Assembly (NCBI GenBank): GCA_963693085.1
Contig: OY856409.1
Span: forward strand, 1,164,606,749 to 1,164,670,748
DNA from: Alisma plantago-aquatica
Lineage: Eukaryota > Streptophyta > Magnoliopsida > Alismatales > Alismataceae
Length of the DNA: 64,000 nt
Direction: 5' to 3'
Shown here: positions 1 through 12,895 of the stretch, piece by piece
Position numbering within the stretch: position 1 is the first letter of the stretch
How the letters are laid out: each line of letters opens with the position of its first letter
Notes under the pieces: model-generated
What the model was told of the DNA's origin: nothing
Database searches by the model: none
Seen by the model: the letters and a program-made list of their open reading frames with translations, nothing else
Made by a program: the position numbers and the translations under genes

Positions 1-3000
1 TCTGAGATATGAGGAACCATGAGGAGTTGGGTATGTTTTAACCTAGAATGGACAACCTAAGTTGGTTACCTCGTGCATGATCCTTGGAGACTTGTGGTAT
101 TTTGGTTGCCTTTAGAGGAACCAAATCCTAAAAAAAAGAATGAGACTTCTTGAACCGGTCTATGGATGTCGTAGGTGCCTACCTTACCTTCTAGGGATAT
201 GAAGAAGAGTTCCTTAGACCCTGAGGGGGGTATAGTATCAAGTTGTGAGGCCTTGCACCTAATTGTTTTTCCTGGTGTAGGACTCTCAGGTGTTACTCAT
301 GTGGAAAAATAGTAGGAAGTGCATGCTATACCTTGTATCTGTTTGGTTTGAGGTTGGACGGCTGATGCATAAAAGTGAACCTAGGGTTCCTAGATATAAG
401 AGGGGAAGTAGTAGTACCTGGTGCACCTAATGCTCACACGATGCTTGAGTTCCTACAAATGGGAGCATGGCACCCCTCATGTTTAGAGGAAAGGGAAACC
501 CCTTAGACTAAGGTATATGTTTGATGGACCTCTCACATATATGTTGGTAACATGGGCATGTATGATGATGGTCCAATGTTAAGAAATAGAAACAAGTATG
601 ACCTACCATGGAGACCTATCATGGTTTGGTAGGTGGTCTGCATGTTAGCTATGTGGCTTAGTAGCTTTCTAGGGATAAGCATGCTCATGTGGATGTAAAC
701 CCTAGATGTAGGGATGTTTGTGACCTTTGTTGCTATCAAGAGATAGTTTTCTCCCATCCTGGGGAGGGACCCTTCTGTAGGGTATGTACCAGCTTTTGTT
801 GGGTTTGAGGTAACCTAAAGAGGTCTTATAGGACCTTGAGAAGCTAAGTGGAGAGTACATAGTATGAGAACAAACCTATAGACCCATAGATAACCATCTC
901 TAAGGACATGTGGATGTGTTACCATGGAGGTAACCAGTATGGGGCCTGACTGAGGTAGGTAGGTCACCATGATCCCTATGAGAGGATGTAAGTATGACCA
1001 CGAATGCTGAGAGAGATGATGGAGGCTTGGGTAAAGTTTCAAGTTTTGAGATATACCATGATAGAATCCTAAGTCAATACTGAGGTCAGGTGGGGATAAG
1101 ATCGATGGGAGTGATAGTTACCTAATTTCCTAAGTTGTACAAGACTGTAGGGTCGGGAGGTAACAGCTATCGTGCTTGAGGACCATGAGTTAGGAGATTG
1201 ATCACCTTCATGAGCTCATGGAGCCCAAAGAGAATTTGAGGTGGGCACTCCCTGGTTGCATAAGGAAAGAGGGATGACTCCAAAAATACTGACACCCTAC
1301 AGACCTAGAGGAGATGACTCAGGATTTTGTGATGACCAAGGTGAGTTTGGACCAGTTTTCCATCGAAGTAAACCTGATATCGAGATTTTCATGATGTAGA
1401 GACATGTAATGCGTGTTCCAACCTAGATTGGAAGGTGTATTGGCGATGTGGGATGCACCATCTCTACCCTTGGAATTGGAAGAACTCTGTGTTTGGACGG
1501 ACGCCAAATGCTTATTTCCTCTCGTTATGGGGGTGAGAGATAGGGTAGTATGCATGCCATACACTAAGGATAAAGATGATATGAGTTGAAATGTTGCTAT
1601 GATGTATGAGGATAGAGATAGTAGTGTACCTTTGTGGAGTGTATGATGTGTGGATGGTTTATAAACACCAAGATAACTAAGGTAGTCATCTTATAAGGAC
1701 GTTATTATCATGAGCTGTATGGAATTTATGAGTTATATAAGTTTGAGTTTGATGAGATCTGAGTTTTCTTGATAAAGATAGACCTAAAGTCTGAGATGAG
1801 ATAATAAGTGGAATACATGGAGGTGAATGTCTTCACCGTTACCTAGCACATAAGGACGTAAGGTGGTAATGGATGCTCTAGTTGAGATGCAGCTATCTTG
1901 TTTAGCCCATGGAGAGGCTAGAAGAGGTTGTTAGGTGAACCCTAAGTCCGAAGAGGAGACATGTATGGATAATTCTCAGATACAACTAGACCTGTTGGTC
2001 GAATTAGTGGTTGCTTGGTTAGCCAGCCTAGGGCTTGATGTGATAGAAGGATGGTTGTAGAACCTCAAATGCACTTCTCTGGAAAAGAAGGTGATGGAAC
2101 CCACGACTAGAGTGTTTTAGGGTTTCTGAGGAACCAAACTTGAGGAATCATGACATATAAGAGATCATGATTATAAGTTCACCATACATCATGGTACTAT
2201 TAAGATAGTAAGTTGCAGTAGTACTTTGGATGCCTAAGATGAAGAAGTGTATAGAGTTGCATGTGGCTTATCGCCATGCATGCCAGGAGGTGAAGGACGA
2301 ATACCAGTAACCCAGTGAGTTGATATAGAGGATAAAGAGTCCCCGAGAGGGAATGCGAGTTGATCACCATGAATGTTGTGGTGAGTTTCCCCTAGACTGA
2401 GGAAGGTCAAGATGCAATATGAGTTATGGTAGATCGCCTTACCTAGATGACATAATCTAAGAGAAAGAGAGAGTACTATCAAGGGACATATATGAGAGAG
2501 AGAGATGGTTCAACTACACCATGATGTGAGTTCAAAGGTTCTTGAGTATGCCCTAAAGATTCACTTCCATGCGGTGGAAGTAGGTACATAAAGTACTCGA
2601 TGCTAGTACAACTTATCACCCCTAATTGATGGTTAGTATGATCCAGACTAGAGGGTCTGATGAGAGCATGTGTGCTTGTTCAGGGTGATACATGGAGACA
2701 GTTCTTGTCCTATGAGAGTTGTGATGATAGCCACCATAGCCACTATCGGGATGTAAGAAGCTCGGTAAGGGAGGTTGTGTCGATCACCGCTTCATGAAGA
2801 TGATGTCAGTGGAAAGACATTGGGAAGGTTAGAGAGACCATAGTGTGTGCATATGAAGTCGCTTTGATCGTGTGATGGATGAGAGAGCCCCAGGGTGACA
2901 TGAGTCATGAGCTGATGTGAGGCAGACTTACATGCAATTCACTATGGGAGAATATGTGATATGAAAATCTGACCCCTCTGAGTTATAGCTGAGAAAGTTG

Positions 3001-3365
3001 AGTCCCTGATACATAGGTACATTTGAGATGGATTGGTGGAGATGCTTGTATTTAGCCTTAACCCTCAGGATAATGTGAGGTATGATGTGTTCCACGAGTC
3101 TGATCTAGAGCACTATATGAAGTACCTAAGCCATGTGATGAGCCATGAACCTATTAAGCTTCAAGAGAGGTTGAAATGTCCTGAGTCACCTACAAGGGTA
3201 CAAGATACCAAGGTGAGAGAGAACTCAGATCTAAGAATAAAAGATGATGAAGGTTTTTAGGAAGCACCATGGAGAGGGTGAAGCCACATGGGAGCCAAGA
3301 TGGACATGAGAAAGCCTTATCTTGTTTTTTTGTATGCATGGTGGAATTTGGAGGGCAAAATTCCT
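1..3365 (+). pseudogene. Decayed chromovirus pol interior, element D
   Basis: Plus-strand interior of a Ty3/gypsy element ending at a polypurine tract and LTR. No long frame survives, but fragments in shifting frames resemble pol in the right order: an RNase H start near 1460-1600 (a TDA motif after 'ELCVW'), the RNase H C-terminal part near 1700-1900, the integrase core near 2350-2440 (remnant of the VMVDRL block, with TGG changed to TGA before it), a later integrase part near 2600-2780, and an IN C-terminus/chromodomain-like tail at 3033-3330 (VFHESDLEHY, then HHGEGEATWE in another frame). Gag and RT are not recognisable; the 5' end lies outside the window. The same organisation recurs in elements A and C. 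The lineage (Del/Tekay-like chromovirus) is inferred from the tail motifs and from the iMet primer sites of its relatives. Confidence 0.75.
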
Positions 3366-3380
3366 ATAAGAGGGGAAGGA
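3366..3380 (+). other. Polypurine tract of element D
   Basis: ATAAGAGGGGAAGGA lies directly before an LTR start (TGTTATAACCCC). The same tract precedes the 3' LTR of element A at 56438-56452. It primes plus-strand DNA synthesis in LTR elements. Confidence 0.85.
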
Positions 3381-4888
3381 TGTTATAACCCCAAATTTTG
3401 GGTTCTTTTAGTGAGAAATGCAATTTCTCTTAATATAGATATATGAAGAAATAATGCTGTGGTTTGATTTGAATGAATGAATTTTGTTTACAATAGCCTT
3501 GTTAGTTGCTTTGTGGGCCTTATTGGCTATTAGGCCCAATAACAAGAAAAAGAAAATAAAAGAGAAAAAGAAATTCAATTAATAAAAGAATATATATTAA
3601 GAAAGGGAGAAGAGAAAAAGGTATAAGCCTCTAGAAGTCTAGGTAATATCCTCCAAAGATGGATTTCATGCCTTTAGGATTCCTTGGGTTCCAAGGAGTC
3701 CATGTTGCAAAGATAATGCAACAAGAAAGAGAAAAGATCAATTAAATATTTCATTATTAAGAAGGAAATATGAGATAACAATGATATTACAAGAAATATG
3801 TGGATCTATGGATAAAGGATCCATCTTGGATAAGATTTCGTGTCCACATGGTTTCTAATGGAAAAAGGAATCAAAATCAAGAGAATAAAAGATTAAGAAA
3901 GAGGAAATACCAATTAAATTGGTTTTATTAAAGAATAACTTTCTTATGAAGGAAATACCCTCTTTTTTTGGAATTTGGGCTTAAAATTTAATAAACAAGT
4001 AGATAATGCCAAGACATAGTTTCCTCTAAAATTAGAGTGAAAAATATTAAACAAGGAGATAGATATGAATATTACAAATTTCCTTTGTTTAATACATATT
4101 TTCCTTTATTTTTAAGAAATTAGAAACAGGGGGACGATGACATCCGTCGGATTCCCCGCGTGGTCCAGAGGACCACAGATTCGACGATGGTTGTGCATCG
4201 TCCACCTCAAATCACAGAAGGAAAAGGAAAGGAAAACCAAGAATTTCTAATCCAATTTTCTTGAATCACATGGTACCAGCTAGGAATCCAAGACAACAAG
4301 GGTCTTTGGGACATGATTCCACACCCATCTAACCAAGCTTTTAAGGTGTTTTGAGTATTCTAGAAAGAACAACCAAATCAGAAAAAGGTGTGGGCAGCTG
4401 TAGGTTTGGGGAAAGCCTAGAGGGACCCCCCCAATCATATAAATATAGCCCCTCTCGATTCCTCACATCCTCACAAACCCAGAAGGATGCCTCCCGAGTC
4501 CCAGCTCTCTCTCTCCCTCTAGATCAATCCCTCTCGGGTGAGAACTCCACCTCGGTGCCACTGCAGCTTGGGAGTCAGAAAAGGAAGAAGACGACGAGCA
4601 GTAATCGTTCAATCATGTTCCACTGTGATCTCGTGAAGAGATCCAACGGTCCCAGGCTCGACCGGCTTTTTTACCTCGCGAGTGGAGGTGCGTGATGCGG
4701 AGCATCGGATCCAAAGGGCGGACCAGTGAATCATTGATCAAACGGATGAGGAATTTTGGTAAATAGCCCTCTCTACTTGAATATTCCAGAAAAGTGCTTT
4801 TTCTTGTAAAATTCGTAGAAATTGCTAGGAAGCTCTGATGACAAAACTTAATATATGAAATTTAATTAGAAAAATACGAGGAACAACT
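3381..4888 (+). repeat. Truncated 3' LTR of element D
   Basis: It starts TGTTATAACCCC right after the polypurine tract and matches the first half of the LTR family in A and E (shared blocks: ACAATAGCC near 3490, a 'cctttaggattccttgggtt' block near 3672, GGAATTTGGGCTTAAAATTT near 3970). A TATA-like box lies at 4438-4445. About 1.5 kb is present against 3.0-3.3 kb for complete relatives, so the U5-side half is missing. It stops at about 4888, where an oppositely oriented LTR begins. The short frame at 4351-4695 lies just around the TATA box in probable leader sequence and is not taken as a gene. Confidence 0.8.
4438..4445 (+). promoter_or_regulatory. TATA-like box in LTR of D
   Basis: TATAAATA followed by GC-richer leader-like sequence, about 1.06 kb into the LTR. 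Related LTRs A and E have TATA boxes at similar depth. Confidence 0.5.
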
Positions 4889-4892
4889 GGAT
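4880..4892. other. Junction of two oppositely oriented truncated LTRs
   Basis: Homology of the plus LTR (D) to its relatives fades at about 4884. Homology of the minus LTR (C) begins at GGATCATCTA, 4889, matching 12390 in the intact C 5' LTR. The two breakpoints are at slightly different places in the LTR, by about 100 bp. This argues for end joining or inversion rather than exact homologous exchange. Confidence 0.65.
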
Positions 4893-6411
4893 CATCTATT
4901 ATTTTTAGACAAATGTAGGCCGTTAGATGGATTATCCACTGGACCACACTAGATCCAATGATCCCTAGCTACGCGGCTAACCCACGATCGAAATAACCAA
5001 AGGACAATACTATCCTTACCTGAACTGAAGGCATGGAGGAGATTTTTGGTAAAAATGTCACCTATCTTCTTCTTCCTCGCACCGAGCACAGTAGTGAGCC
5101 CGCGGTTAACCTAGAGGTTGACTCTGAGGTTCTTACCACCAGCGAGCGTGACGCAGGTCCAAGAAGCTTCGTCTTCCTCCACCGAACTCGACTAGGCCCT
5201 CAATTGCTCGCCACGACCACGCTATGACCTCCTCCTACTCATCGGACTCCGGCGAGGCTTTCTGAGAAGATGGGGGTGAAGACCAGGGTAGAAGATGGAA
5301 TTGGAAGCACGGAAACACTCCTCTCGGTTCACCGTAGAGTTTAGGTTAGCAAGATAGCACGCTGGTACCCTCTCTCACCCTCCCCTATATATAGGGTCGA
5401 AGGTAGGGATCAGGTGAATTGGGAACTATCCCAATCATCGACCAAACCCCTACAAAGTAGGAATGGTCCTTTTCTTACTTCTCTCTCGAGTTCAATGGTA
5501 GTATTCTCACGATCTAACTCCCTTTCCTTTTCCCGCAATGATCCTACTTTGGATCATCACAAGTATCCCTGACGTAGACTCTAATGGATTCATCCTCCAT
5601 CGTTGGATTGTGATACAATGGTCCATATAAAACCTGAAATCCTAAATTATCCAATTAAATTGTGACATTGATTTCTTAGGCAATTAATAACCACACTTTA
5701 GGTAATTTTGCAAATTGCATAACTCGAAAACCATGCACTATTTTCCAACCAATTTTAAGGGTTTCTCTCTCTTTCCTTTATCTACTTACACGTCAAGTTT
5801 GATTCCGAAATTCCAAAAGAATCAGACTATCTCTTCATAGGAAAGTCACTCTTTAAACAAATCTAAATAAGAGTTATTTTCTCTTTCCTCAAACCAAAAT
5901 CTTGCTATATTGGACTCCTTGGACCCCAAGGAATCCTAAGATTTCGAAATCCTTTTTGAAGGATGCTTATTATCCTTCTAGATGCATCTACATTCTTCAT
6001 TTCTCATTATCTTACTTATTTCTTTTATTGAAAGATTTCTTTTCAAGGATTTCTCTTTATCGTTTATTTCTTTTCCCTCTTTTCCTATTTCTTTCATTAG
6101 AAATCACATATAAACAAAATTTACTCAATTGTGTCCATTAATGCCACCTTCTATAATTCTCATAAATATATTTCTTAATATCCATTATCTTTTCTCTTTT
6201 TTCGATTATTAGGACTTTTCATCTTTTCTTCTCTTTTATATCCATTATTGGATTAACATAATAGTAGGAATCACGAAATTCCTAACAAAAGGGAGATTTG
6301 CAAAGAAATCCCTTCATTGAAGCAAAGCATACAACCTTTTCAATTAAGTCCATATTCATAAAAACATTACATTTCAATTATGAAAACATATGCAAAATTG
6401 AGGTTGTAACA
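4889..6411 (-). repeat. Truncated 3' LTR of element C
   Basis: Minus-strand LTR whose start (TGTTACAACCTC on the minus strand) ends at 6411 beside a polypurine tract. It aligns with 12390-13909 of the C 5' LTR across its whole length, including the same order of short blocks (for example 'ggactccttggaccccaagg' near 5910 and 13413). About 1.5 kb is retained; the other half is lost at the 4888 junction. A TATA-like palindrome CTATATATAG is at 5385-5394. Small frames at 5033-5227 and 5902-6141 have counterparts in the 5' LTR (near 12.5 kb and at 13457-13642) and are LTR sequence, not genes. Confidence 0.85.
5385..5394 (-). promoter_or_regulatory. TATA-like box in 3' LTR of C
   Basis: CTATATATAG. 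The equivalent place in the other LTR (12886-12895) reads CTATAAATAG on the minus strand, about 1.0 kb from the LTR start. Confidence 0.55.
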
Positions 6412-6426
6412 TCCTTCCCCTTTTAT
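6412..6426 (-). other. Polypurine tract of element C
   Basis: On the minus strand, ATAAAAGGGGAAGGA sits directly before the LTR start TGTTACAACC. It fixes the orientation of element C. Confidence 0.85.
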
Positions 6427-9400
6427 AGGAATTTTGCCCTCAAAATTCCATCAAACATACAAACAAGTAGGATAATACTTCCTCATGTCCATCATGGCTC
6501 CCATGTGGCTTTACCCTCTCCATGGTGCTTCCCAAGAACCTTCATCATCTCATATTCTTACATCTGAGCTCTCTCTTACCTTGGTATCTCGTACCCTCAT
6601 AGGTGACTCAGGACATTTCAGCTTCTCTCAAAGCTAAATTAGTTCTTGGCTTAGCACATGGCTCAGGTATCTCACATAGTTCTCTAGATAGGACTCATGG
6701 AACACATCATACATCACGTTATCCTGAAGGATAAGGCTACACACAAACATCTCCACCAATCCATCTCAAATGGACCCATGTGTCAGGGACTCAGCTTTCT
6801 CAGCTATAGCTCAGAGGGGTCAGATTATCAAATCACATATTCTCCCATAGTGAATTGCATGTCAGTCTTCTTAACATCAACTCATGTCGCCCCTGGGCTT
6901 TCTCAACCATCGAATGATCAAAGTGACTTCATCTGCACTCACTGTGGTCTCTCTAACCTTCACAAGGTCTTTCCACCAACATCATCTTCATGAAGCGGTG
7001 ACCGACACAACCTCCTTTACAGAGCTTCTTACATCCTGATACTATCTATGGTGGATATCATTACAACTTTCATAGGACAAAATTGTCTCCATGTATCACC
7101 CTAAACGAGCACACATGCTCTGATCAGACCCTCTAGTCTGGATCATACTAACCATCAGTTAGGGGCGATAAGCTGTACTAACATTGAGTTCTTCATGTAT
7201 CTACTTCCACATCATGGAAGTGAATCTTTAGGTCATACTCAAGAACCTTTAAACTCACATCATGGTGTAGTTGAATCATCTCTCTTACATGTAGTTCAAC
7301 TGGATTTGTCCCTTGACAGTACTCTCTCTTTCTCTTAGATTATGTCATCTAGATAAGGAAATCTACCATAACCCATAATGCATCCTGACCTTCCTCGGTC
7401 TAGGGGAGACATACCACCACAACTATAGTGATAAACTCCCATTCCCTCGCAGGGACTCTTTACCCTCTATATCAACTCACTGGGTTACTGGTGTTCGTCC
7501 TTCACCTCCTGGCATGCATGGCGACAAGCCACATGCAACTTCATCTTAGGCATCCAAAGTACTACTGCCACTTACTATCTCAGTAGTATATATCATGATC
7601 TCTTGTACGTCATGATTCCTCAAGGTTGATTCCTCAAAAACCCTAAAACACTCTAGTTGTGGGTTTCATTACCTTCTCTCCCAGAGAAGTGCATCTGAGG
7701 TTCTACAACCATCCTTCTACCACAACAAGCCATTAGCTGGTGAACCATGCAACTACTAACTCGATCAACGGATCTTGTTACCTCCGAGTGTTAGCCAAAC
7801 ATATCTCACAACTTAGGGTTCACCTAGCCACCTCTTCCAGCCTTTCCACTAGCTAAACTAGGTAGCTACATCTCAACAAGAGCATCCATCACCACCTTTC
7901 ATCTTTATCAGTGGAGACATACACCTCCATGTATTCCACTTATCATCTCATCTTGGACTTTAGGTCTATCTTCATTAAGAAAACTCAGAGCTCATCCTCT
8001 TGGTTATCAAACTCAAACTTATTTAACTCATAAATTCCATACAGCTCATGATAAGAACATCCTTATAAGATGACTACCTTAGTTCTCTTGATGTTGGTAA
8101 ACCAGCCACACATCGTACTCTCCACAAGGGTATGCTACTATCTATATCCTCATACATCATAGAAACGTTTCCAGTCACATCATCTTTATCCTTGGTGTAT
8201 GGCATGCATATTGCCCTATCTCTCACTCCCATAATAAGAGGAAATAAGCATTTGGTTGTAGTCCAAATACAGAGTTCTTCCCATTCCAAGAGTAGAGATG
8301 GTACATCCCACATTGCCAGTACACCTTGAAATCTAGGTTGAAACATGCATCACATGTCTCTACATCATGAACATCTCGATGTTAGGGTTACTTCCATGGA
8401 AAACTAGTTTTGAACCCACTTGGGTCATCATATCATCCTTGGTCATCTCCTCTAGGTCTATAGGGTGCCGACACTTTGGGGTCATCCCTCTTCCCTTATG
8501 CATCAGAGAGTGCCCTCCTCATTTTCCCTTTGGGTCCCATGAGTTCATGAAGGTGATCAATCTCCTAACTCATGGCCCTCAGACAATGATAGTTGTTACC
8601 TCCCGACCCTATGGTCATGTGCAACTAGGGAATTAGGAAACTCCTACTACCATCGGTCTCATCCCTACTTGAACCTAGGATATACTTAGGATTCTAACAT
8701 AGTACATATCCAACTTGAAACCTTAACCAAAGTCTCCATCATCTCTCTCGGCATTCGTGGTCTGACTTACATCCTTTCGTAGGGATCATGGCGACCTACC
8801 TACCTTGGTCAGGCCCCATCTACAAGCACTTAGATATGGTTATCTATGGGTCTGTAGGTTCATTCTCATACTATGTACTCTCCACTTAGCTTCTCAAGAT
8901 CCTATGAGACCTCTTTAGGTTATCTCAAACCCAATAAAAGCTAATACATACCCTACATAAGGGTCCCTCTCCCAGGATGGGAGGAAACTATATCCTGATA
9001 GCACCAAGGGTCATGAATGTCCCTATGTCCAGGGTTTACATCCACATGAGCACGCTTAGCCCTAAAAAGCTACTAAGGCACGTAGCTAACAAGCATACCA
9101 CCTACTAAACCATGCTAGGTCTCCCTGATAGGTCATACTTGTTCTCATTCCTCAACATTGGACCATCATCATACATGCCCAAGTCACCAACCTATATGTG
9201 AGGGGTTCATCAAACATATACCCTAGTCTAAGGGTTTTCCTTTTCCTCTAAACATGAGGAGTTCTGTGCTCCCATGCATAAGAACTCAAGCATCTGTGTG
9301 AGCATCAAGTGCACCAAGAACTACTACTTCCACTCTTTAGGTCTAGGAACCCTAGGTTCACTTTTTCTACAAAAGTTGTCCAACTACATGCTTAACATTC

Positions 9401-10850
9401 CAACCATGAACCATACATGTACGAGGTATAACATGCATGTTATATAATTCTTCCTTATGAACAACACCTCATATATGAGTCCTCCTCAAGGACAACCAAC
9501 TAGGTATAAGGCCTCACAACTCATTAATAAACCTCCTCAGGGTCTAAGGAACTCTTCTTCCTATCCGCAGAAGGTAAGCCCCTATATCATCCGCACATAG
9601 CAGCCTCATCCTTCTTCTAGGGTTTCGTTCCTCTAAAGGCAACCAAGATACCATAGGCCTCCAGGGATCGTGCAAGAGGCAACCACAACCACCCAAATGG
9701 TCCATTCTAGGTTAAAACATATGCAATTCCTCACTTTGCCTCATATCTCAAAGTCTAAGCTTCTAACCTTCTTGCTTAGGTCCTGCTCTCCCTCTTTAGA
9801 GCTAACCCCACAACCAACCTTACTGCTAGAGGTTCTCTCTCCATGAAGGTGGATCAAGCTCACAGGCATACCCCTACATGGGTGAAACCTATGTTCAAAC
9901 TTTTGTTCACTCAAGATTATCCATGGCTCTTTATGCTTATCTCATAAGTTATCCATCATGTCCTTCTAGCCTGGGTTTTAACCTACTACCAGCACTACTA
10001 ACGTACTCTGGTTGCATACTATGCCATGCTCATATAAGCCCATATGGTTTCTATAGGTCATCACTAACCTCATCAATGAAGGAGTTATCCTTCACTCTAA
10101 CTTGCACGACCTTCCCCAGGGTTGGGTCGCCAAAGGTACTAGGTCAGCCAACCTCACATGGCTCATACTATCATAGGTATCCAAAACCAAAAGCATGTCA
10201 ACCCACACACATGGTCGACTATGACATCCGTCTCATCATGCCATCTCTCTCTCTAACCACCGCTTAGGGTTAGGGTTAGCATCATCCTTAGAGGATGTTC
10301 CAGGTCTCTACCTTTAATGGAGATCTCTGCCTCCAAGACCCACTCTCTTCTCATCCTCCTGATAACATCATGTCTCTCCTGAGGGTACGACAACACATAT
10401 CATACGAATTAAGAATAAAACTAATCTGTAGTCTATGCTTAAATTATTCAGATTATGTCCATGACATCTTATTTACATGCTTTTCATTAATTTTGTGGAG
10501 GATTCCTTAACCTTATCATACATACCCTATCCTCAAGAGAGTGAGGAAGAGAGATAAAAACCCTAAACCTTATAATCTTAACAGAATTAGGGTTGAGAAG
10601 GGACTAAAATAGATGAGAGAGTCCTAAAGGTATATTATTTCAAGTCAGATCCTAAGACATTGTCCAGGAAGTCACATAGATCTGGGAGTCCTCATATTCT
10701 GACTAGTGGTGCGGAGGAAAATATTTCCAGCCCCTGGACTGTGATCCTTTTCTAAACACCTCAGTCTTTGGAAAATCCTCTAATAACTCCCTCAGATTCT
10801 ACAGAGTTTGTAAAATTTAATAATTACTAAAGATTAAATGAGGAACCAAT
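6427..10850 (-). pseudogene. Decayed chromovirus gag-pol interior, element C
   Basis: Minus-strand counterpart of the D and A interiors, about 4.4 kb. Read on the minus strand, the part nearest 10850 matches the leader of element A (42747-42950). RNase H remnants lie near 8330-7870, the integrase core near 7440-7371, the later integrase part near 7180-7030, and the chromodomain-like tail near 6780-6430. Every domain is interrupted by stops and frameshifts. The small plus-strand frames here (6697-6993, 8367-8636, 9878-10267 and others) are antisense shadows. The region from about 4889 to 9755 mirrors 1-4888 as a diverged inverted copy. Confidence 0.75.
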
Positions 10851-10862
10851 GCTCTAATACCA
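10851..10862 (-). other. Primer-binding site of element C (iMet tRNA)
   Basis: On the minus strand TGGTATTAGAGC lies two bases after the LTR end. It differs at one base from the classic plant initiator-Met site TGGTATCAGAGC. Confidence 0.85.
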
Positions 10863-11357
10863 AATGTAATGACCCCACCTCTCGGTAACCCCCAATTAAG
10901 AGAGACCAAGAGGTCAGATCCATTATCCCAATAAACAGGATCAAAGGTTCGACAAATAATCAATAATAATTATAAAATTCTACCAAACTATACTGAAAGT
11001 TGGAATAAAATAAAACTTTGCATACCTTTTAAAAACTTTGGATATCTAACTTCTATCCAAGCTTCAATCTATTCTAACTAATCCTCCTGGTACTTTAATT
11101 CTTATTTTTAGAATATGCCACTTTACTATTTGTCCTTTTCAATATTGTACCTAAAACACCGACAAACAAAACGTCGATGAGCATAAATGAGTATGTCGGT
11201 ATGTGGGGAACCAAAATTTTACATATATGGCTAGCAACCTAAATATCACAATCAAGTTAATTAACAAGCCAATTTATTCTTTCAATGTGACATTCTCCAC
11301 CGCTTTTTCCCTAACCCTGGAATACCCTCCTTAGGGTTTCTCTTTTGCCATTGACTT

Positions 11358-11490
11358 AAGGCCACCTTCTCCATCCTGAGCTTGGTGCCTGGGGTCACCT
11401 CTCATGGTTCCCATTAGTCATGCAATATCATAAGTCCACCTTCTCCATCCTGAGCTTGGTGCCTGGGGTCACCTCTCATGGTTCCCATGG
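11358..11490 (-). repeat. Tandem pair, period 74 bp, in LTR of C
   Basis: Two near-identical copies of a unit containing 'ccaccttctccatcctgagc' start at 11358 and 11432. Element E has the same pair at 63787-63916 (period 73), so the duplication predates the separation of the two copies. Confidence 0.85.
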
Positions 11491-12885
11491 GTCTTACCTC
11501 TTGGGCTTGACCTCATTGCATCTTACATCGGGGTGGCATGTAGGTGCGGGAATACACACTTATATCTTAATTGTGATAATCATATTGACTTTATGATTTG
11601 CATATATGAACATCTAAATAGATAGGTTGCATTCAATTCGATTAAACATCTGAGAAATCTTTGTGTAACTAAAGTGGTTAACCATATATAACCACATATC
11701 TTTGAGTACAGAAATAATCCAATCAATGCAAGAAATCCAATAGGCAAGCAAGCACACAAAGAGATCCTAAAATATGCATATAATTTCCTATCATAAATCA
11801 TGTCATCAAGATCTATTAAACCTAGCTTGCTTCCTAGGGTTTCTAGTCCACTTTTAGCGTTTCCATTGCAATTAGGGTTTTTCTTATACTTTCATCATTA
11901 CAAACCCTAGTTAGGCAGAATTGCTCTTAAATCCTAATGATTCTAACCTATTTCGTTTAAAATGCTTAGGATCATCTTCCAACAGCATAGAATCACAAAT
12001 ATCAAATTAAAAGTGATCGTTTTCTCTTTTGCCCTAAATTAGGGTTTCTAAGTGCTTAATCATTCTTATTTGGTGTAAAACTGTAAATCATGCAAGAAAC
12101 ATCTAGATTAGGTTCAAGTTCCTTATTAACTAACCAACAGGTTGCAAATACTCAATTTCAATAATTAAGTAACATGAACTCAACCAATATGCTCAAATAG
12201 GGTTTCTTAATCTAATACATATGCACTTTTCATTATATTAACACACATTTGTAAAAGGGAACAATTTCATGTTCTCAAACCAATTTTAATGTGTTCCTCA
12301 AATTTTCTTAAGAAACTTTCATATATAAACATTTCTCATCGAAGTTTTCTACGAATTTCTATGATTTTTGCAAAGAGAAACACTTTTCCGGATCATCTAT
12401 TATTTTTAGAAAAATGTAGGTCGTTTGATTGATGATCCACTGGACCACGCTGGATGCAACGATCCCTAGCTACGTGGCTCACCCACGATCAAAATAACCA
12501 AAGGAAAATATTGTCCTTACCTGAACTGAAGGCACGGAGGGGCTTTTTGGTAAAAATGCCGCCTATCTTCTTCTTCCTCGCGTCGAGCACAGCAGCGAGC
12601 CCGCGGTCAACCTGGAGTTTGACTCCGAGGTTCCGACCATTAGCGAGCGTGATGAAGGTCCAGGAAGCTATGTCTTCCTCCACCGAACTCAACTAGGCCC
12701 TCAATTGCTCGCCATGACCATGCTATGACCTTATCCTACTCACCGGACTCCGGCAAAGCTTTCTAAGAAGATGGGGGTGAAGGTCAGGGTAGAAGACGAA
12801 ATTGGAAGCACGGAAACACTCCTCTCAGTCTACCACAGAGTTTAGGTTAGAAAGATAGCATGTTGTTACCCTCTCTCACCCTCCC

Positions 12886-12895
12886 CTATTTATAG
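12886..12895 (-). promoter_or_regulatory. TATA-like box in 5' LTR of C
   Basis: CTATAAATAG on the minus strand, about 1.02 kb into the LTR and followed by leader-like sequence. It is the likely element promoter, by position and by conservation in the 3' LTR. Confidence 0.55.

Noticed and set aside
4351..4695. 114-codon host gene
   Set aside because: It lies across the TATA box and leader of a truncated LTR and has no recognisable domain.
9878..10267. 129-codon plus-strand gene
   Set aside because: It is antisense to the decayed interior of element C, its composition follows the repeat, and no domain is recognisable.
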